In this document: in pieces, positions 54,708-63,985 of the stretch
How the letters are laid out: every line of letters starts with the position of its first letter
Position numbering within the stretch: position 1 is the first letter of the stretch
NCBI RefSeq assembly: GCF_025961575.1
Contig: NZ_JAOQNX010000013.1
Span: 1 to 64,000 of the forward strand
DNA from: Rhodoblastus acidophilus
GTDB taxonomy: Bacteria; Pseudomonadota; Alphaproteobacteria; Rhizobiales; Beijerinckiaceae
Direction of reading: 5' to 3'
DNA: 64,000 bases
Notes under the pieces: model-generated
The model's input: only the letters and a program-made list of their open reading frames with translations
Database searches by the model: none
What the model was told of the DNA's origin: nothing
Translations under genes and position numbers: made by a program

Positions 54708-55670
54708 TCACGCCCCAAGGCGCGCGATCAGCTTTTCGTAGAGCGGGTTTTTCGCGGTGAACACGTAATCGCTCTCGCGGATGATCACATCCTCGGCGCC
54801 CTGGCCGATCAGCCAGTCGGCGAGCGCCGGGGCCTGCGCCTTGGCGGCGAACATGGTGATGCGGCCGTCGGCGTTGCGGCGACGCAAGCGTGCGCCGAAC
54901 CCGTCGAGTTTCCCGGCAAAGCCCTCGGGCTCCGCGTGCAGGGTGGCGATCAGTTCACGGGTGGAGCGCGCCTGCTCCTCCGCCGCGATGCGCGCGAGGA
55001 TTTGGCGCGCGGTTTCGCGCAAGTCCGGCGACCACTGAGCCGAAAGCGACGCCACCAGATTGGCCTCCGAGCGCAGGATCACGCCGTCATCAAGCACTTT
55101 CAACCCATTGGCGGCGAGCGTCGCGCCGGTGGAGGTGATGTCGACGATCACTTCCGCCTGTCCGGCGGCCGGGGCGCCTTCAGTGGCGCCGAGGCTCTCG
55201 ACAATGTGGTAATCGGTCACGCCATGGTCGCGGAAGAAGGCGCGAGTGGTGTTGACATATTTGGTCGCCACCCGCATGCGCGTTCCGCGCCGGGCGCGAA
55301 ACCCCATGGCGACATCGTCGAGATCGTCCATGTCGCGCACGTCGATCCAGGCCTGCGGCACGGCGACCACGACATTGGCGTGGCCAAAGCCGAGTTTGGT
55401 CAACAGTTCGACCTTGTCCTGGGCTTCCGCCTCGACGACGAGGTCTTCGCCGGTGACGCCGAAATGCGCGGCGCCGGAGGCGAGATTGCGCACGATTTCG
55501 GAGGCCGAGAGGAAGGCCACCTCGACATTGTCGACGCCGGCGAGCACGCCGCGATAATCGCGGGCGCCGCGCGCCTGCTGCACGGAGAGGCCGGCGCGGG
55601 CGAAAAAGGCGTTGGCGTTTTCTTGCAGGCGGCCCTTCGAGGGAACCGCCAGGACGAGTTTGTCGCTCAT
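54708..55670 (-). CDS. hisG: ATP phosphoribosyltransferase (HisG), long form
   Basis: 320 residues. First step of histidine synthesis. Motifs are [24 protein letters not shown] and [11 protein letters not shown]-type segments ([15 protein letters not shown]), and the PRPP loop [15 protein letters not shown]. Past residue 220 an extra C-terminal region of about 100 residues ([36 protein letters not shown]) resembles the regulatory domain of long-form HisG. Yet hisZ lies directly upstream (TGA-C-ATG junction). Short HisG is the usual HisZ partner, so the combination is odd. Confidence 0.94.
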   Translation of the reverse strand: MSDKLVLAVPSKGRLQENANAFFARAGLSVQQARGARDYRGVLAGVDNVEVAFLSASEIVRNLASGAAHFGVTGEDLVVEAEAQDKVELLTKLGFGHANVVVAVPQAWIDVRDMDDLDDVAMGFRARRGTRMRVATKYVNTTRAFFRDHGVTDYHIVESLGATEGAPAAGQAEVIVDITSTGATLAANGLKVLDDGVILRSEANLVASLSAQWSPDLRETARQILARIAAEEQARSTRELIATLHAEPEGFAGKLDGFGARLRRRNADGRITMFAAKAQAPALADWLIGQGAEDVIIRESDYVFTAKNPLYEKLIARLGA

Positions 55671-55671
55671 G

Positions 55672-56745
55672 TCACAGCCGCTCCATCCAGATCGCCGCGC
55701 CGACCGCGGGTATGTCGCTTTGCGCGCCCAGAATTTTCAGCAGACGGTCGTAGCGGCCGCCGGCGATTACCGGCCGTCCGTTCGCCTGCTCGGCCTTGAA
55801 CGCCTCGAAGACGAAGCCGGTGTAATAATCGAGATTGCGGGCGAAACCGGCGGAGAACTCGAGGCTGTTCAGGTCGATGCCGCGCGCGGCGAAGAAATTC
55901 AGCCGCTGGTCGAACGCGTCCATCGCCGCCCCGAGATCGAGTTGCGCGGCCGAAAACAGCGCCCGCAATTCCGAAGACGCCTGGTCCGGCTGTCCCGATA
56001 TGGCGAAGAATTGTTCGAGCAGGCCGCGCTTGGCCGCGTCGAGGCCGGCGTCCGAGCGCAATTCCGCCTGTTCGAGGAAACGTTCGGCGATTTCATTGGC
56101 GGTGCGGCCGCCGAGCGCCGAAATATCGGCGATTTTCAACAGGTCTTCGACCAGGGCGCGCGCGCCGGCCTTGTCGGCGCCGTCGAGCGCGGCCAGCACG
56201 CCGGAATGATCGGACCGGCCCGGTTTGGGCGTCAAAATTTCACCGATGTCCTGGCCCTTGATCAGGCCGGAATGGATGCGCCGCAGCCAGACCGCGGGCA
56301 GATCCAGCTTGTCCAGCAGCGCGGCGACCAGCGAGGCGTCGCCCATGCGCACGATCCAGGGGCCGGGACCGGCCGTCTCCAGCGCCAGGGCCAGGATTTC
56401 GGCGTCCGTCGCCTCACGGTCGGCGCGGCCGAAATTTTCCAGGCCGGTTTGCAGGAATTCGGTCTTCTTGCCGGGGGACAGCCGGAACACCGCGCCCCCG
56501 GCGCAGATCGCGGAGGGGCCGCCGGCTTCGGGCGAGGCCAGATAGGCGAGCGACAGCGGAATGGTGAATTCCGGCCGCAGGCAATATTCGCGCGCGCCGT
56601 CGGAGGTGAGTATCAGATTGCCGCGCATGTCCTCGCCCGAGAGGTCGAGGAAGACGGAGGCCGGCTGCAGAATCCCGGGGTCGCAGATGCGATAGCCCGC
56701 GCCCTCGAGTCTGTGCAAAATATCCTTGTCCTGACCGGCGCTCAT
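55672..56745 (-). CDS. hisZ: ATP phosphoribosyltransferase regulatory subunit (HisZ)
   Basis: 357 residues, a catalytically inactive class II histidyl-tRNA synthetase paralogue. It shows [30 protein letters not shown] and [20 protein letters not shown], followed by [15 protein letters not shown]. It lacks the anticodon-binding domain seen in the HisS encoded upstream. It should form a hetero-octamer with HisG and confer activation and histidine feedback. It is co-directional with hisS and separated from hisG by one base. Confidence 0.93.
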   Translation of the reverse strand: MSAGQDKDILHRLEGAGYRICDPGILQPASVFLDLSGEDMRGNLILTSDGAREYCLRPEFTIPLSLAYLASPEAGGPSAICAGGAVFRLSPGKKTEFLQTGLENFGRADREATDAEILALALETAGPGPWIVRMGDASLVAALLDKLDLPAVWLRRIHSGLIKGQDIGEILTPKPGRSDHSGVLAALDGADKAGARALVEDLLKIADISALGGRTANEIAERFLEQAELRSDAGLDAAKRGLLEQFFAISGQPDQASSELRALFSAAQLDLGAAMDAFDQRLNFFAARGIDLNSLEFSAGFARNLDYYTGFVFEAFKAEQANGRPVIAGGRYDRLLKILGAQSDIPAVGAAIWMERL

Positions 56746-56827
56746 GCCACGCTCCGCGAATTTTGCCTCGCTTTAGCAAGTTCGCGTCGCGAAAGCACTT
56801 GCTTTTGCAGGTCAAGGTGAAGGCGGC

Positions 56828-57181
56828 TCATTCCGGGACCTTCAACTTCTTGTCCTTGCGGCAGGCCGACAGCGGTTTCTGCTTGAACGTGTCGATCTTC
56901 GTCACCTGCATGGTCTTGGCGTCGAAGGCGCCGCCGATGCAGCCGCAGGCATAGCCGTATTCGCCATTGGTCTTGACGTAATCATGTTCGGAGAGGTCGG
57001 GAACCTGATCCATGCCGGGGTCGCGGTCCTCGCCCTGCGAGGTCATGATCCAGTCGCCCTGGCCGTCGGTGAGCCAGTAATTCCCCGGCGTGGGATTGAC
57101 CACATACCCGCAGCGGGTTTCGGCGAGGGCCAAGCCCGCGCAGGCCTGGCCGACAGCAAGGGCGAGGAGGATGCGGCGCAT
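56828..57181 (-). CDS. Small secreted DUF4087-type protein
   Basis: 117 residues with a signal peptide (MRRILLALAVGQACAGLALAE). The mature part has RCGYVVNPTPGNYWLTDGQGDWIMTSQG and NGEYGYACGCIGGAF, the pattern I associate with DUF4087. Four Cys could make disulphides. The function is unknown. It starts 16 bases after the hisS stop and precedes hisZ by 82 bases, so it is embedded in a histidine gene set without an obvious link. Confidence 0.8.
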   Translation of the reverse strand: MRRILLALAVGQACAGLALAETRCGYVVNPTPGNYWLTDGQGDWIMTSQGEDRDPGMDQVPDLSEHDYVKTNGEYGYACGCIGGAFDAKTMQVTKIDTFKQKPLSACRKDKKLKVPE

Positions 57182-57197
57182 GAAAATTCTCCCAAAT

Positions 57198-58691
57198 TCA
57201 GAGGCCATGGCGCGCCAAAATCTCTTTGACGCCGGCGACCATGTTGTCTTCGCTGACGGATATCTGCGCGGGACGCGCCGCCTTCCATTCCTCGTTGGAG
57301 GCGATCGCCGCCGCCGCCTGGGCGCCCTCGATCAGATCCTTGATCTGCACCTCGCCCTTTTCGCGCTCGTTGGAGCCCTGGATGATCACACAGGGGCTCT
57401 GGCGCCGGTCGGCATATTTCATCTGCGCCTTCATGCCGGCGCCGCCGAGATAGAGTTCGGCGCGAATGCCGGCCTCACGCAATTGCGCGACCAGCGTCTG
57501 GTAATGGGCGAGGTGGTCTCGGTCCATCACCAGCACGACGACGGGCCCGCGATGGGGTTTTGCCGCCACCAGCGGCGAGTTGATCGCCTTCAGAGCCGCG
57601 AACAGGCGGGAGACGCCGATGGAAAAGCCGGTCGCCGGCACATCCTGGCTGCGAAAGCGGCCGATCAGCCCGTCATAGCGGCCGCCGCCGCCGATCGAGC
57701 CAAAGCGGATCGGCTGGCCCTTGTCGTCCTTGGCCGAAAACGTCAGTTCGGCCTCGAACACCGGGCCGGTGTAATATTCGAGACCGCGCACCACCGAGGG
57801 GTCGATCAGCAGCCGGCATTCATTGTAGCCGCAGGCCTTGGCCAGTTCGTCGATCGCCTTGAGCTCGTCGACGCCTTCGCGACCGCGCGGCGAATGCGCC
57901 ACAAGGGCGGCGAGCGCCTCAAGGGTTTGCGCATTGTTGCCGCGCCGCGATTCGGTGAAGGCGATCACGGTCTCGATGGCTTCGCTGGGGAGGTTCGCGC
58001 CCTTGGTGAAATCGCCGGATTCATCCTTGCGCCCGGCGCCGAGCAGGGCGCGCACGCCGGCGCCGCCGAGCCGGTCGAGCTTGTCGATGGCGCGCAGCAC
58101 GACCAGGCGGCGCGCCGCCTCGTCCTCGCCGCCGAGCCCGATGATGTCGAGAACGCCGTCGAGAATCTTGCGGTTGTTGATCTTGAGCAGATAGTCGCCG
58201 CGGGCGATGCCCAGCTTTTCCAGCGTGTCCGCCGCCATCATGCACAATTCGGCGTCGGCGGCGGGGCTCGCCGCGCCCACCGTGTCGGCGTCGAATTGCA
58301 TGAACTGGCGGAAGCGGCCCGGGCCCGGCTTTTCATTGCGGAACACGAAGCCGGAGCGATAGGACCGGTACGGCTTGGGCAAGCTTTCGAAATTTTCGGC
58401 GAAATAACGGGCGAGCGGCGCGGTCAGGTCATAGCGCAGCGACAGCCATTGCTCGTCATCGTCCTGGAACGAGAACACGCCGGCGTTCGGCCGGTCCTGG
58501 TCCGGCAAGAACTTGCCCAGGGCTTCGGTATATTCGACCGCCGGGGTCTCGACCGCCTCGAACCCGAACAATTCGTAGGAGTCGCGAATGGCGTCGAGCA
58601 TGGCGCCGACGGCGCCGATCTCGTCGGCGCCGCGATCGACGAAGCCGCGCGGCAGTCGGGCTTTGACGAGATTTTGTTTGGCTTCGGTCAT
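57198..58691 (-). CDS. hisS: Histidyl-tRNA synthetase
   Basis: 497 residues, start at the ATG 58691 behind AGGAAAG. A class II synthetase that charges tRNA-His. Motif 2 region is [29 protein letters not shown]. The HisA-box motif [20 protein letters not shown] and the C-terminal [11 protein letters not shown] are present, and a C-terminal anticodon-binding domain (about 400-490) has [26 protein letters not shown]. First gene of hisS-DUF4087-hisZ-hisG. Confidence 0.97.
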   Translation of the reverse strand: MTEAKQNLVKARLPRGFVDRGADEIGAVGAMLDAIRDSYELFGFEAVETPAVEYTEALGKFLPDQDRPNAGVFSFQDDDEQWLSLRYDLTAPLARYFAENFESLPKPYRSYRSGFVFRNEKPGPGRFRQFMQFDADTVGAASPAADAELCMMAADTLEKLGIARGDYLLKINNRKILDGVLDIIGLGGEDEAARRLVVLRAIDKLDRLGGAGVRALLGAGRKDESGDFTKGANLPSEAIETVIAFTESRRGNNAQTLEALAALVAHSPRGREGVDELKAIDELAKACGYNECRLLIDPSVVRGLEYYTGPVFEAELTFSAKDDKGQPIRFGSIGGGGRYDGLIGRFRSQDVPATGFSIGVSRLFAALKAINSPLVAAKPHRGPVVVLVMDRDHLAHYQTLVAQLREAGIRAELYLGGAGMKAQMKYADRRQSPCVIIQGSNEREKGEVQIKDLIEGAQAAAAIASNEEWKAARPAQISVSEDNMVAGVKEILARHGL

Positions 58692-58801
58692 CAAAAACTT
58701 TCCTGTTTGGCGGTGTCATAGGGGGCGCGGCTTGCCGAGACAAGTCTGCGCGTCAAGCGCCAAAGCTTGACTTGCTCCCACGCGCGCTTTAGCCGCAGGC
58801 C

Positions 58802-59701
58802 ATGACTGAATGCGCCGCGCCCCAAACGCCGAAAACCCTTGCCGGGCTCTCGGAGATCATCGACCGCTACGATGCGGTCTTGTGCGACATCTGGGGCGTG
58901 CTCCACGACGGCGCCCGGGCGTTTCCGGCGGCGGCGCAAGTGTTGCGCGCGCTTCGCGACGCGGGAAAAGCCGTGGCGCTGGTCACCAACGCGCCGCGCC
59001 CGGATTACGAAGTCGCGGCGCAGCTCGAAGTGTTAGGGATCGAAGCGTCCTGTTACAACGCCATCGCCACCTCCGGCGACGTCTGCGCCCGCCTGATCGT
59101 CGCCAAATCGCCGCAAAAACCGTTTCAGATCGGCCCCGAGCGGGATTTTCCGGTCTATGACGCGGCCTCGGCCATGGCCGGCTTTGACATCAAGCCGGTG
59201 GCGCTGGACGAGGCTGGGTTTGTCGTCTGCACCGGGCTGGTCGAGGACACGATCGAGACCCCGGCCGATTACGAGGCGATCCTGCAGGCGTGTCGGGCCA
59301 AAAATCTGCCGATGATCTGCGCCAATCCCGATCTGGTCGTCTATCGCGGCGACCAATTGGTCTATTGCGCCGGCGCGCTCGCCGAACGCTACGAAGACTT
59401 GGGCGGCGCGGTCGAGCAGGCGGGCAAACCCTACAAGCCGATCTATCACGCGGCTCTGGCCATGCTGGAGCAGGGGGGCGCTCCTTTGGCGCCGTCGCGC
59501 GTGCTCGCCATCGGCGACGCCATGCACACCGATATCGCGGGCGCGCAGGGCATGGGCCTGGATTGCGTGTGGATCACCACCGGCATCCACCGCGAGGAGC
59601 TGCATGGCGCCGGCGGCGAGATCGACGCGGACGCCCTGAAACAATTCTTCGAGGACCATGTGCAGCCGCCGACCTGGCGCATGGACCGGCTGGCCTGGTG
59701 A
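58802..59701 (+). CDS. HAD-superfamily (subfamily IIA) hydrolase, TIGR01459-like
   Basis: 299 residues. Motif I is DAVLCDIWGVLHDG, where the second Asp of DxD is Trp, as in this subfamily. Motif II is VTNAPRP; motif III Lys in KPYKPIYHAAL; motif IV GDAMHTDIAGAQGMG. The cap sits between motifs II and III, giving the type IIA layout of NagD-like phosphatases. Substrate unknown. It is divergent from hisS and 68 bases upstream of the MaoC gene. Confidence 0.88.
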   Translation: MTECAAPQTPKTLAGLSEIIDRYDAVLCDIWGVLHDGARAFPAAAQVLRALRDAGKAVALVTNAPRPDYEVAAQLEVLGIEASCYNAIATSGDVCARLIVAKSPQKPFQIGPERDFPVYDAASAMAGFDIKPVALDEAGFVVCTGLVEDTIETPADYEAILQACRAKNLPMICANPDLVVYRGDQLVYCAGALAERYEDLGGAVEQAGKPYKPIYHAALAMLEQGGAPLAPSRVLAIGDAMHTDIAGAQGMGLDCVWITTGIHREELHGAGGEIDADALKQFFEDHVQPPTWRMDRLAW

Positions 59702-59769
59702 GCCCTTCGGCCAATGGACAATCGGCCGCGCTCGCGCTTTCTGGTGCGACAGCAAAGAAAGGGAGCGCG

Positions 59770-60210
59770 ATGACCGCCAAGTGGAAAATCCATTATCTCG
59801 AGGATCTCAGCCTCGGCATGCGGGCGAGCATCACCCGCACCTTGACCGAGGAGGATGTGGCGAAATTCGCGGACGTCTCGGGCGACCACAATCCGATTCA
59901 TCTCGACAAGGACTTCGCCGCCGAAAGCATGTTCCGGCAGCGCATCGGCCATGGCATGTTCACCGCCAGCCTGTTCTCCGCCGTGATCGGCATGACCTTG
60001 CCTGGTCCCGGCGCGGTCTATTTGAACCAGACCCTGAGTTTCAAGGCCCCGGTGCTGATCGGCGATGTGATCGTCGTCACCGTCGAAGTGGCCGAACTGA
60101 CCGAGAAGGGCAATCGCTGCAAGCTGCATTGCCAGGCGACCGTCGCCGGAAAGGTCGTGCTCGAGGGCGAAGCGCTGGTGAAGGTGCCCTCGCGGGCGGC
60201 AAAGGCCTGA
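59770..60210 (+). CDS. MaoC-family (R)-specific enoyl-CoA hydratase-like protein
   Basis: 146 residues, a single hot-dog fold. The hydratase-2 motif FADVSGDHNPIHLDKDFA carries the catalytic Asp and His, followed by GHGMFTASLFSAVIGMTLPG and YLNQTLSFKAPVLIGD. Likely action is hydration of trans-2-enoyl-CoA to (R)-3-hydroxyacyl-CoA, as for PhaJ in polyhydroxyalkanoate supply. No pha genes are nearby, so the pathway is not proven. Confidence 0.9.
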   Translation: MTAKWKIHYLEDLSLGMRASITRTLTEEDVAKFADVSGDHNPIHLDKDFAAESMFRQRIGHGMFTASLFSAVIGMTLPGPGAVYLNQTLSFKAPVLIGDVIVVTVEVAELTEKGNRCKLHCQATVAGKVVLEGEALVKVPSRAAKA

Positions 60211-60234
60211 GACGCCGTCGGACTTGACGGCCAT

Positions 60235-60264
60235 GGGCCGGCGCCGGTTTAAAGGCGCCGGCCC
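60235..60264 (+). terminator. Hairpin between MaoC gene and ribF
   Basis: 11-bp stem GGGCCGGCGCC (60235-60245) / GGCGCCGGCCC (60254-60264), loop GGTTTAAA, 22 bases before the ribF ATG. No T run. It could be a weak terminator or affect ribF translation; it does not have the form of an FMN riboswitch. Confidence 0.4.
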
Positions 60265-60286
60265 CATATCGTGGCCGGATGGAACA

Positions 60287-61279
60287 ATGGCGACTTCACG
60301 ATTCATTCTCAGCGTCGATCCGCAGGCGCCGCCGCAAGGTCTCGCCGGCGCCGTGGTCGCCATCGGCAATTTCGATGGCGTGCATCGCGGCCATCGCGCG
60401 GTGATCTTTCGCGCCAAGGCGCTGGCGAAAAAGCTGGGGCGGCCCTGCGCCGTGCTCACCTTCGAGCCGCATCCCGCCGATTTCTTCGCTGGCGCGCCCA
60501 CGATTTTCCGGCTCACCTCGCGCGACGCCAAGGCGCACCGGCTGCGCGAACTCGGCCTCGACGGCATGTTCGTGCTGAGTTTTGACGCGGCGCTGGCCGC
60601 GCTCGACGCCGAGCATTTTCTCCAGGACATCTTGTTGCGCCGACTCGGGGCGGCGGGGGTGGTGGTCGGCTACGACTTCCATTTCGGCGCCAAACGCTCG
60701 GGCACGCCGGATTTCCTGCGGCGGCGCGGCGCCGAACTCGGGCTTTCCGTCGAAATCGTCGAAAAAGTCACCGCCGACGAGGAAGGCTCGATCGAGGCCG
60801 TGTCCTCGACGGCGATCCGCGAGGCGCTGATCGCCGGCGACGTCGAGACCGCCGCGGCGCTGCAGGGCCATCCCTGGTCGGTGACCGGCGAGGTGGTCCA
60901 TGGCGCCAAGCTCGGCCGGACGCTCGGCTATCCCACCGCCAATCTCGCCCTCGACCAGAATTGCGGCTTGCGCCACGCCATTTATGCGGTCGGGGTCGAA
61001 CTCGACGGCGCGCTGCTGAAGGGCGTGGCCAGTTTCGGCCGCCGCCCGACCGTCGACAACGGGCCGCCGCTGCTCGAAATCCACATTTTCGATTTTGACG
61101 GCGACCTCTACGGCCGCGAAATCGAGGTTTATTTCATCGCCTTCCTGCGCCCTGAAGCCCACTTTCCCTCGCTTGAGGCGCTGATGGAGCAGATCCGCCG
61201 CGACGACGCGGAGGCCCGGCGAATCCTCGATGCGCATGACCAAAATTTAAGTCGCAATTTCGCCCCGCCGCTGCGCTAA
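60287..61279 (+). CDS. ribF: Bifunctional riboflavin kinase / FAD synthetase
   Basis: 330 residues. The N-terminal FMN adenylyltransferase domain has AIGNFDGVHRGHRAVI, LTFEPHPADFF and VVGYDFHFGAKRSGT, followed by SSTAIREALIAGD. The C-terminal flavokinase domain has GRTLGYPTANLALD and GVASFGRRPTVDN, plus LEIHIFDFDGDLYGREIEV. It makes FMN and FAD from riboflavin. Start at the ATG at 60287, with GGA upstream. Confidence 0.96.
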   Translation: MATSRFILSVDPQAPPQGLAGAVVAIGNFDGVHRGHRAVIFRAKALAKKLGRPCAVLTFEPHPADFFAGAPTIFRLTSRDAKAHRLRELGLDGMFVLSFDAALAALDAEHFLQDILLRRLGAAGVVVGYDFHFGAKRSGTPDFLRRRGAELGLSVEIVEKVTADEEGSIEAVSSTAIREALIAGDVETAAALQGHPWSVTGEVVHGAKLGRTLGYPTANLALDQNCGLRHAIYAVGVELDGALLKGVASFGRRPTVDNGPPLLEIHIFDFDGDLYGREIEVYFIAFLRPEAHFPSLEALMEQIRRDDAEARRILDAHDQNLSRNFAPPLR

Positions 61280-61315
61280 TCGGCGATTCCCCTTAGATCC
61301 GATGCAAGGACAGCC

Positions 61316-63397
61316 ATGAAAATCCTGGGCCTCGCCGTCGCTGTGTTCGCTTTCCTCGCCTTCGGCCTTGGCGTCCAGCAAGGCGATACGATCCTCGAAT
61401 TGCTCGGCGGTTTCAGTCTGGTCGCCGCCGCCTGCTGCTGGCGCAGCGAAAATGTCTCAATCTTCCTGAAGATTTTCATCGCGCTGTTCTGCGTCGAAAT
61501 CATCGCCTTTGGCCTCGGCGATTTCGCCGCGCGCTTCGGCTATTGGCCGCAGGCGCTCGCCGACGCCAAATTCCCGCCGACCCTGCCGCTCACCGTCGCC
61601 GTCTTCGCCATTCTGGTGTTCGCGGTTTCGCATATCCCGGTGGTGCGCAAACTCACCCGGATCGCCGACCGCTTCTTCCATGCCACCGGCGCGACCATCG
61701 CCAAATACGGCCCGTTCCAGTTCAGGACCAGCGAGCGGCGGCTGGCGACCGGCATGCTGGTGTTCCTGGTGCTGATCAACCAGGTCCAGGTGGCGATCAT
61801 GGTGCGGTTGAACTTCTTCAACCGCGACTGGTTCAACGCGATTCAGGAGAAGAACGAGTCGGATTTCTGGAATCTGCTGCTGTTCGTGTTCACGCCCTGG
61901 GCCTTCATCTATGTGGCGAGCATGGTGATCGAATTCGTGGTCACCTCCTATCTCGTCATCCGCTGGCGCCGCTGGCTGACGCAATTCTACATTTCTCACT
62001 GGCTCGCCGGCCACGCCCATTATCGCATGTCGCTCGCCGACGGCGGCGCCGACAACCCGGACCAGCGTATTTCCGAAGATGTGGCGCGCTTCATCGACGG
62101 CGGGGCCGAAGGCGGCGCCTATGGGCTCGGCGTCTACGGCTATTCGATCCAGCTGATTTCCACCCTGTCGTCGCTGGTGTCCTTCGCCATCCTGCTCTGG
62201 GGCCTGTCCGCCAACTTCACCCTTCCCGGCACCAATTTCGCCTTTCCCGGCATGCTGTTCTGGGTGGCGCTGCTCTATGCCGGCGCGGGAACGATCATCA
62301 CCCATCTGATCGGCCGTCCCTTGGCGCGCATCCTGTTCACGCGACAGAAGGTCGAGGCGGATTTCCGCTTCTCGCTCGCCCGTCTGCGCGAATATAGTGA
62401 GCAGGTGGCGCTGCTGAAGGGCGAAAAGGCCGAGGCCACGAGCCTGAAGGACAAATTCGGCGCGCTGATCGCCAACTATATGGAGTTGATCGACCAGCGG
62501 AAAAAACTCACGGCCTTCACCAGCCTGTACGGCCAGCTCAGCCCGATCATTCCCTATATTTTCGCCGCGCCCTTCTATTTCTCTGGCAAGATCGCGCTGG
62601 GCGTGATGACTCAGACGGCCTCAGCCTTCGGCCGCGTCGAAGGCGCGCTGACCTTCTTCATCAGCTATTACACTTCGCTCGCCGGCTTCGGCGCGGTGCT
62701 CAACCGTCTCGCCGGTTTCGATGCGGCCATCGAGGCGGCGCAGACGCCGGGCGGTTTTGTTGTCGCGCACAAGGAGGCGCCGGGGCTGCGCGACGCCGTC
62801 ATCCGCCTGCCGGACGGCCGCGTGCTGCTCGACAAGGTCGATCTGGTGTTGGAGCGGGGCAAGAATGTGCTGGTCACCGGCGCCTCCGGCTCCGGCAAGT
62901 CGACCCTGTTCCGGGCGATGTCGGGTCTGTGGCCCTATGGCTCGGGCGAGATCGACCTGCCCGCCGACAAGATGATGCTGCTGCCGCAAAAGCCCTATCT
63001 GCCCGTCGGTCCGCTGCGTGACGCCGCCGCCTATCCGGCCGAGCCGGAAAAATATGGCGACGAGGCGATCAGGGCGGCGCTCGTCGACGCACAACTGCCG
63101 CATCTCGCCGACAAGCTCGACGAAAGCGACCAATGGGGCCAGCGCCTGTCGGGGGGCGAGCAGCAGAGGCTCGCCATCGCCCGCGCTTTGCTCGCCAAGC
63201 CGGAATGGTTGCTGCTCGATGAGGCGACGGCGGCGCTCGACGAGGACACCGAGGCCGCCATCTACAGAATGCTGGCGGAACGCCTGCCGCAGACCACTTT
63301 GGTCTCGATCGGCCATCGCGCCACGCTCAACGCCTGGCACAGCGAACGGGCGAAGGCGCAGAGCGGCGGCCTGCTGGTGGCGTCACACGCCGGCTAA
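61316..63397 (+). CDS. SbmA/BacA-like fused ABC permease-ATPase (ABCD type)
   Basis: 693 residues. Two N-terminal hydrophobic helices are followed by an ABC_membrane_2 (SbmA/BacA-like) domain, about 140-440: RLNFFNRDWFNAIQEKNESDFWNLLLFVFTPWAFIYVASMVIEF, then WRRWLTQFYISHWL. A C-terminal ATPase follows: Walker A GASGSGKSTLF near residue 522, LSGGEQQRLAIARALLAKPEWLLLDEATAALDE, and SIGHRATL. Relatives import peptides, vitamin B12 or fatty acyl groups (BacA/BclA, Rv1819c). The substrate here is unknown. It follows ribF after 36 bases. Confidence 0.9.
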   Translation: MKILGLAVAVFAFLAFGLGVQQGDTILELLGGFSLVAAACCWRSENVSIFLKIFIALFCVEIIAFGLGDFAARFGYWPQALADAKFPPTLPLTVAVFAILVFAVSHIPVVRKLTRIADRFFHATGATIAKYGPFQFRTSERRLATGMLVFLVLINQVQVAIMVRLNFFNRDWFNAIQEKNESDFWNLLLFVFTPWAFIYVASMVIEFVVTSYLVIRWRRWLTQFYISHWLAGHAHYRMSLADGGADNPDQRISEDVARFIDGGAEGGAYGLGVYGYSIQLISTLSSLVSFAILLWGLSANFTLPGTNFAFPGMLFWVALLYAGAGTIITHLIGRPLARILFTRQKVEADFRFSLARLREYSEQVALLKGEKAEATSLKDKFGALIANYMELIDQRKKLTAFTSLYGQLSPIIPYIFAAPFYFSGKIALGVMTQTASAFGRVEGALTFFISYYTSLAGFGAVLNRLAGFDAAIEAAQTPGGFVVAHKEAPGLRDAVIRLPDGRVLLDKVDLVLERGKNVLVTGASGSGKSTLFRAMSGLWPYGSGEIDLPADKMMLLPQKPYLPVGPLRDAAAYPAEPEKYGDEAIRAALVDAQLPHLADKLDESDQWGQRLSGGEQQRLAIARALLAKPEWLLLDEATAALDEDTEAAIYRMLAERLPQTTLVSIGHRATLNAWHSERAKAQSGGLLVASHAG

Positions 63398-63410
63398 GCC
63401 GCGAGGGGAG

Positions 63411-63429
63411 CGCTGCTGTTACAGCAGCG
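63411..63429. terminator. Short hairpin at convergent gene ends
   Basis: 9-bp inverted repeat CGCTGCTGT / ACAGCAGCG around one T, overlapping the nnrU stop codon. Confidence 0.35.
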
Positions 63430-63985
63430 GCGCCCCCGCAAGGCCGTGCAGCCAGAACACGGTCGCGACCCACAGGACCGCGCCGATCACGATTGCCTTG
63501 ATGTCGCCGCCGAGACCGGTCGCCGGCGCTTTCAGCTTCACTTTGCGCACGGCGAGCGAGATCCGGTCGAAGATTGCGAAGGCCAGCAAGCCGCCGAACA
63601 GCAGCAGCGCCAGCAGGTCGCCATTGGCGATGAGATGCGCCAGCGCCCAGACCGCGAGCGCGGTGACCTGCGGATGTTTGACGACATCGCGGATCTTTGA
63701 CGGGAAGTTCGCGGCGGCGAAGAGCACGAAGGCGATGAACATCAGGACGAAGGACAGATGCCGCGCTCCCGCCGGCGGCGTCCACAGCTTGATGTCGGCG
63801 GGCGCTCCGCGAAACGCCGAGGTCCCGACCACGATCAGGATCATGCCGATCAGGGAGGGGAGGGCGACGAAGCCCGCGTAGCCGTTGAGCCCGAACTTCG
63901 CGATCAACTTGTCGCGGAGGCCGGGAACGCTCGGAATCAGATGGCCGCCGATAAAGAGAATCAATCCAAGAATGAGCCAGACCAT
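63419..63985 (-). CDS. NnrU-family integral membrane protein
   Basis: 188 residues with five or six hydrophobic helices. NnrU pattern: LILGLILFIGGHLIPSVPGLRDKLIAKFG, YAGFVALPSLIGMILIVVG, ARHLSFVLMFIAFVLFAAANFP, KHPQVTALAVWALAHLIANGDLLALLLFGGLLAFAIFDRISL. The family contains proteins linked to nitric-oxide respiration and to carotenoid isomerisation. No nitrite or NO reductase gene is nearby. Convergent with the SbmA-like gene; the ATG is at 63985, 15 bases from the window end, so its promoter is not visible. Confidence 0.9.
   Translation of the reverse strand: MVWLILGLILFIGGHLIPSVPGLRDKLIAKFGLNGYAGFVALPSLIGMILIVVGTSAFRGAPADIKLWTPPAGARHLSFVLMFIAFVLFAAANFPSKIRDVVKHPQVTALAVWALAHLIANGDLLALLLFGGLLAFAIFDRISLAVRKVKLKAPATGLGGDIKAIVIGAVLWVATVFWLHGLAGAPLL

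Noticed and set aside
60211-60286. FMN riboswitch upstream of ribF
   Set aside because: Only a simple GC hairpin is present; the multi-stem RFN element does not fit into 76 bases and none of its conserved blocks is visible.
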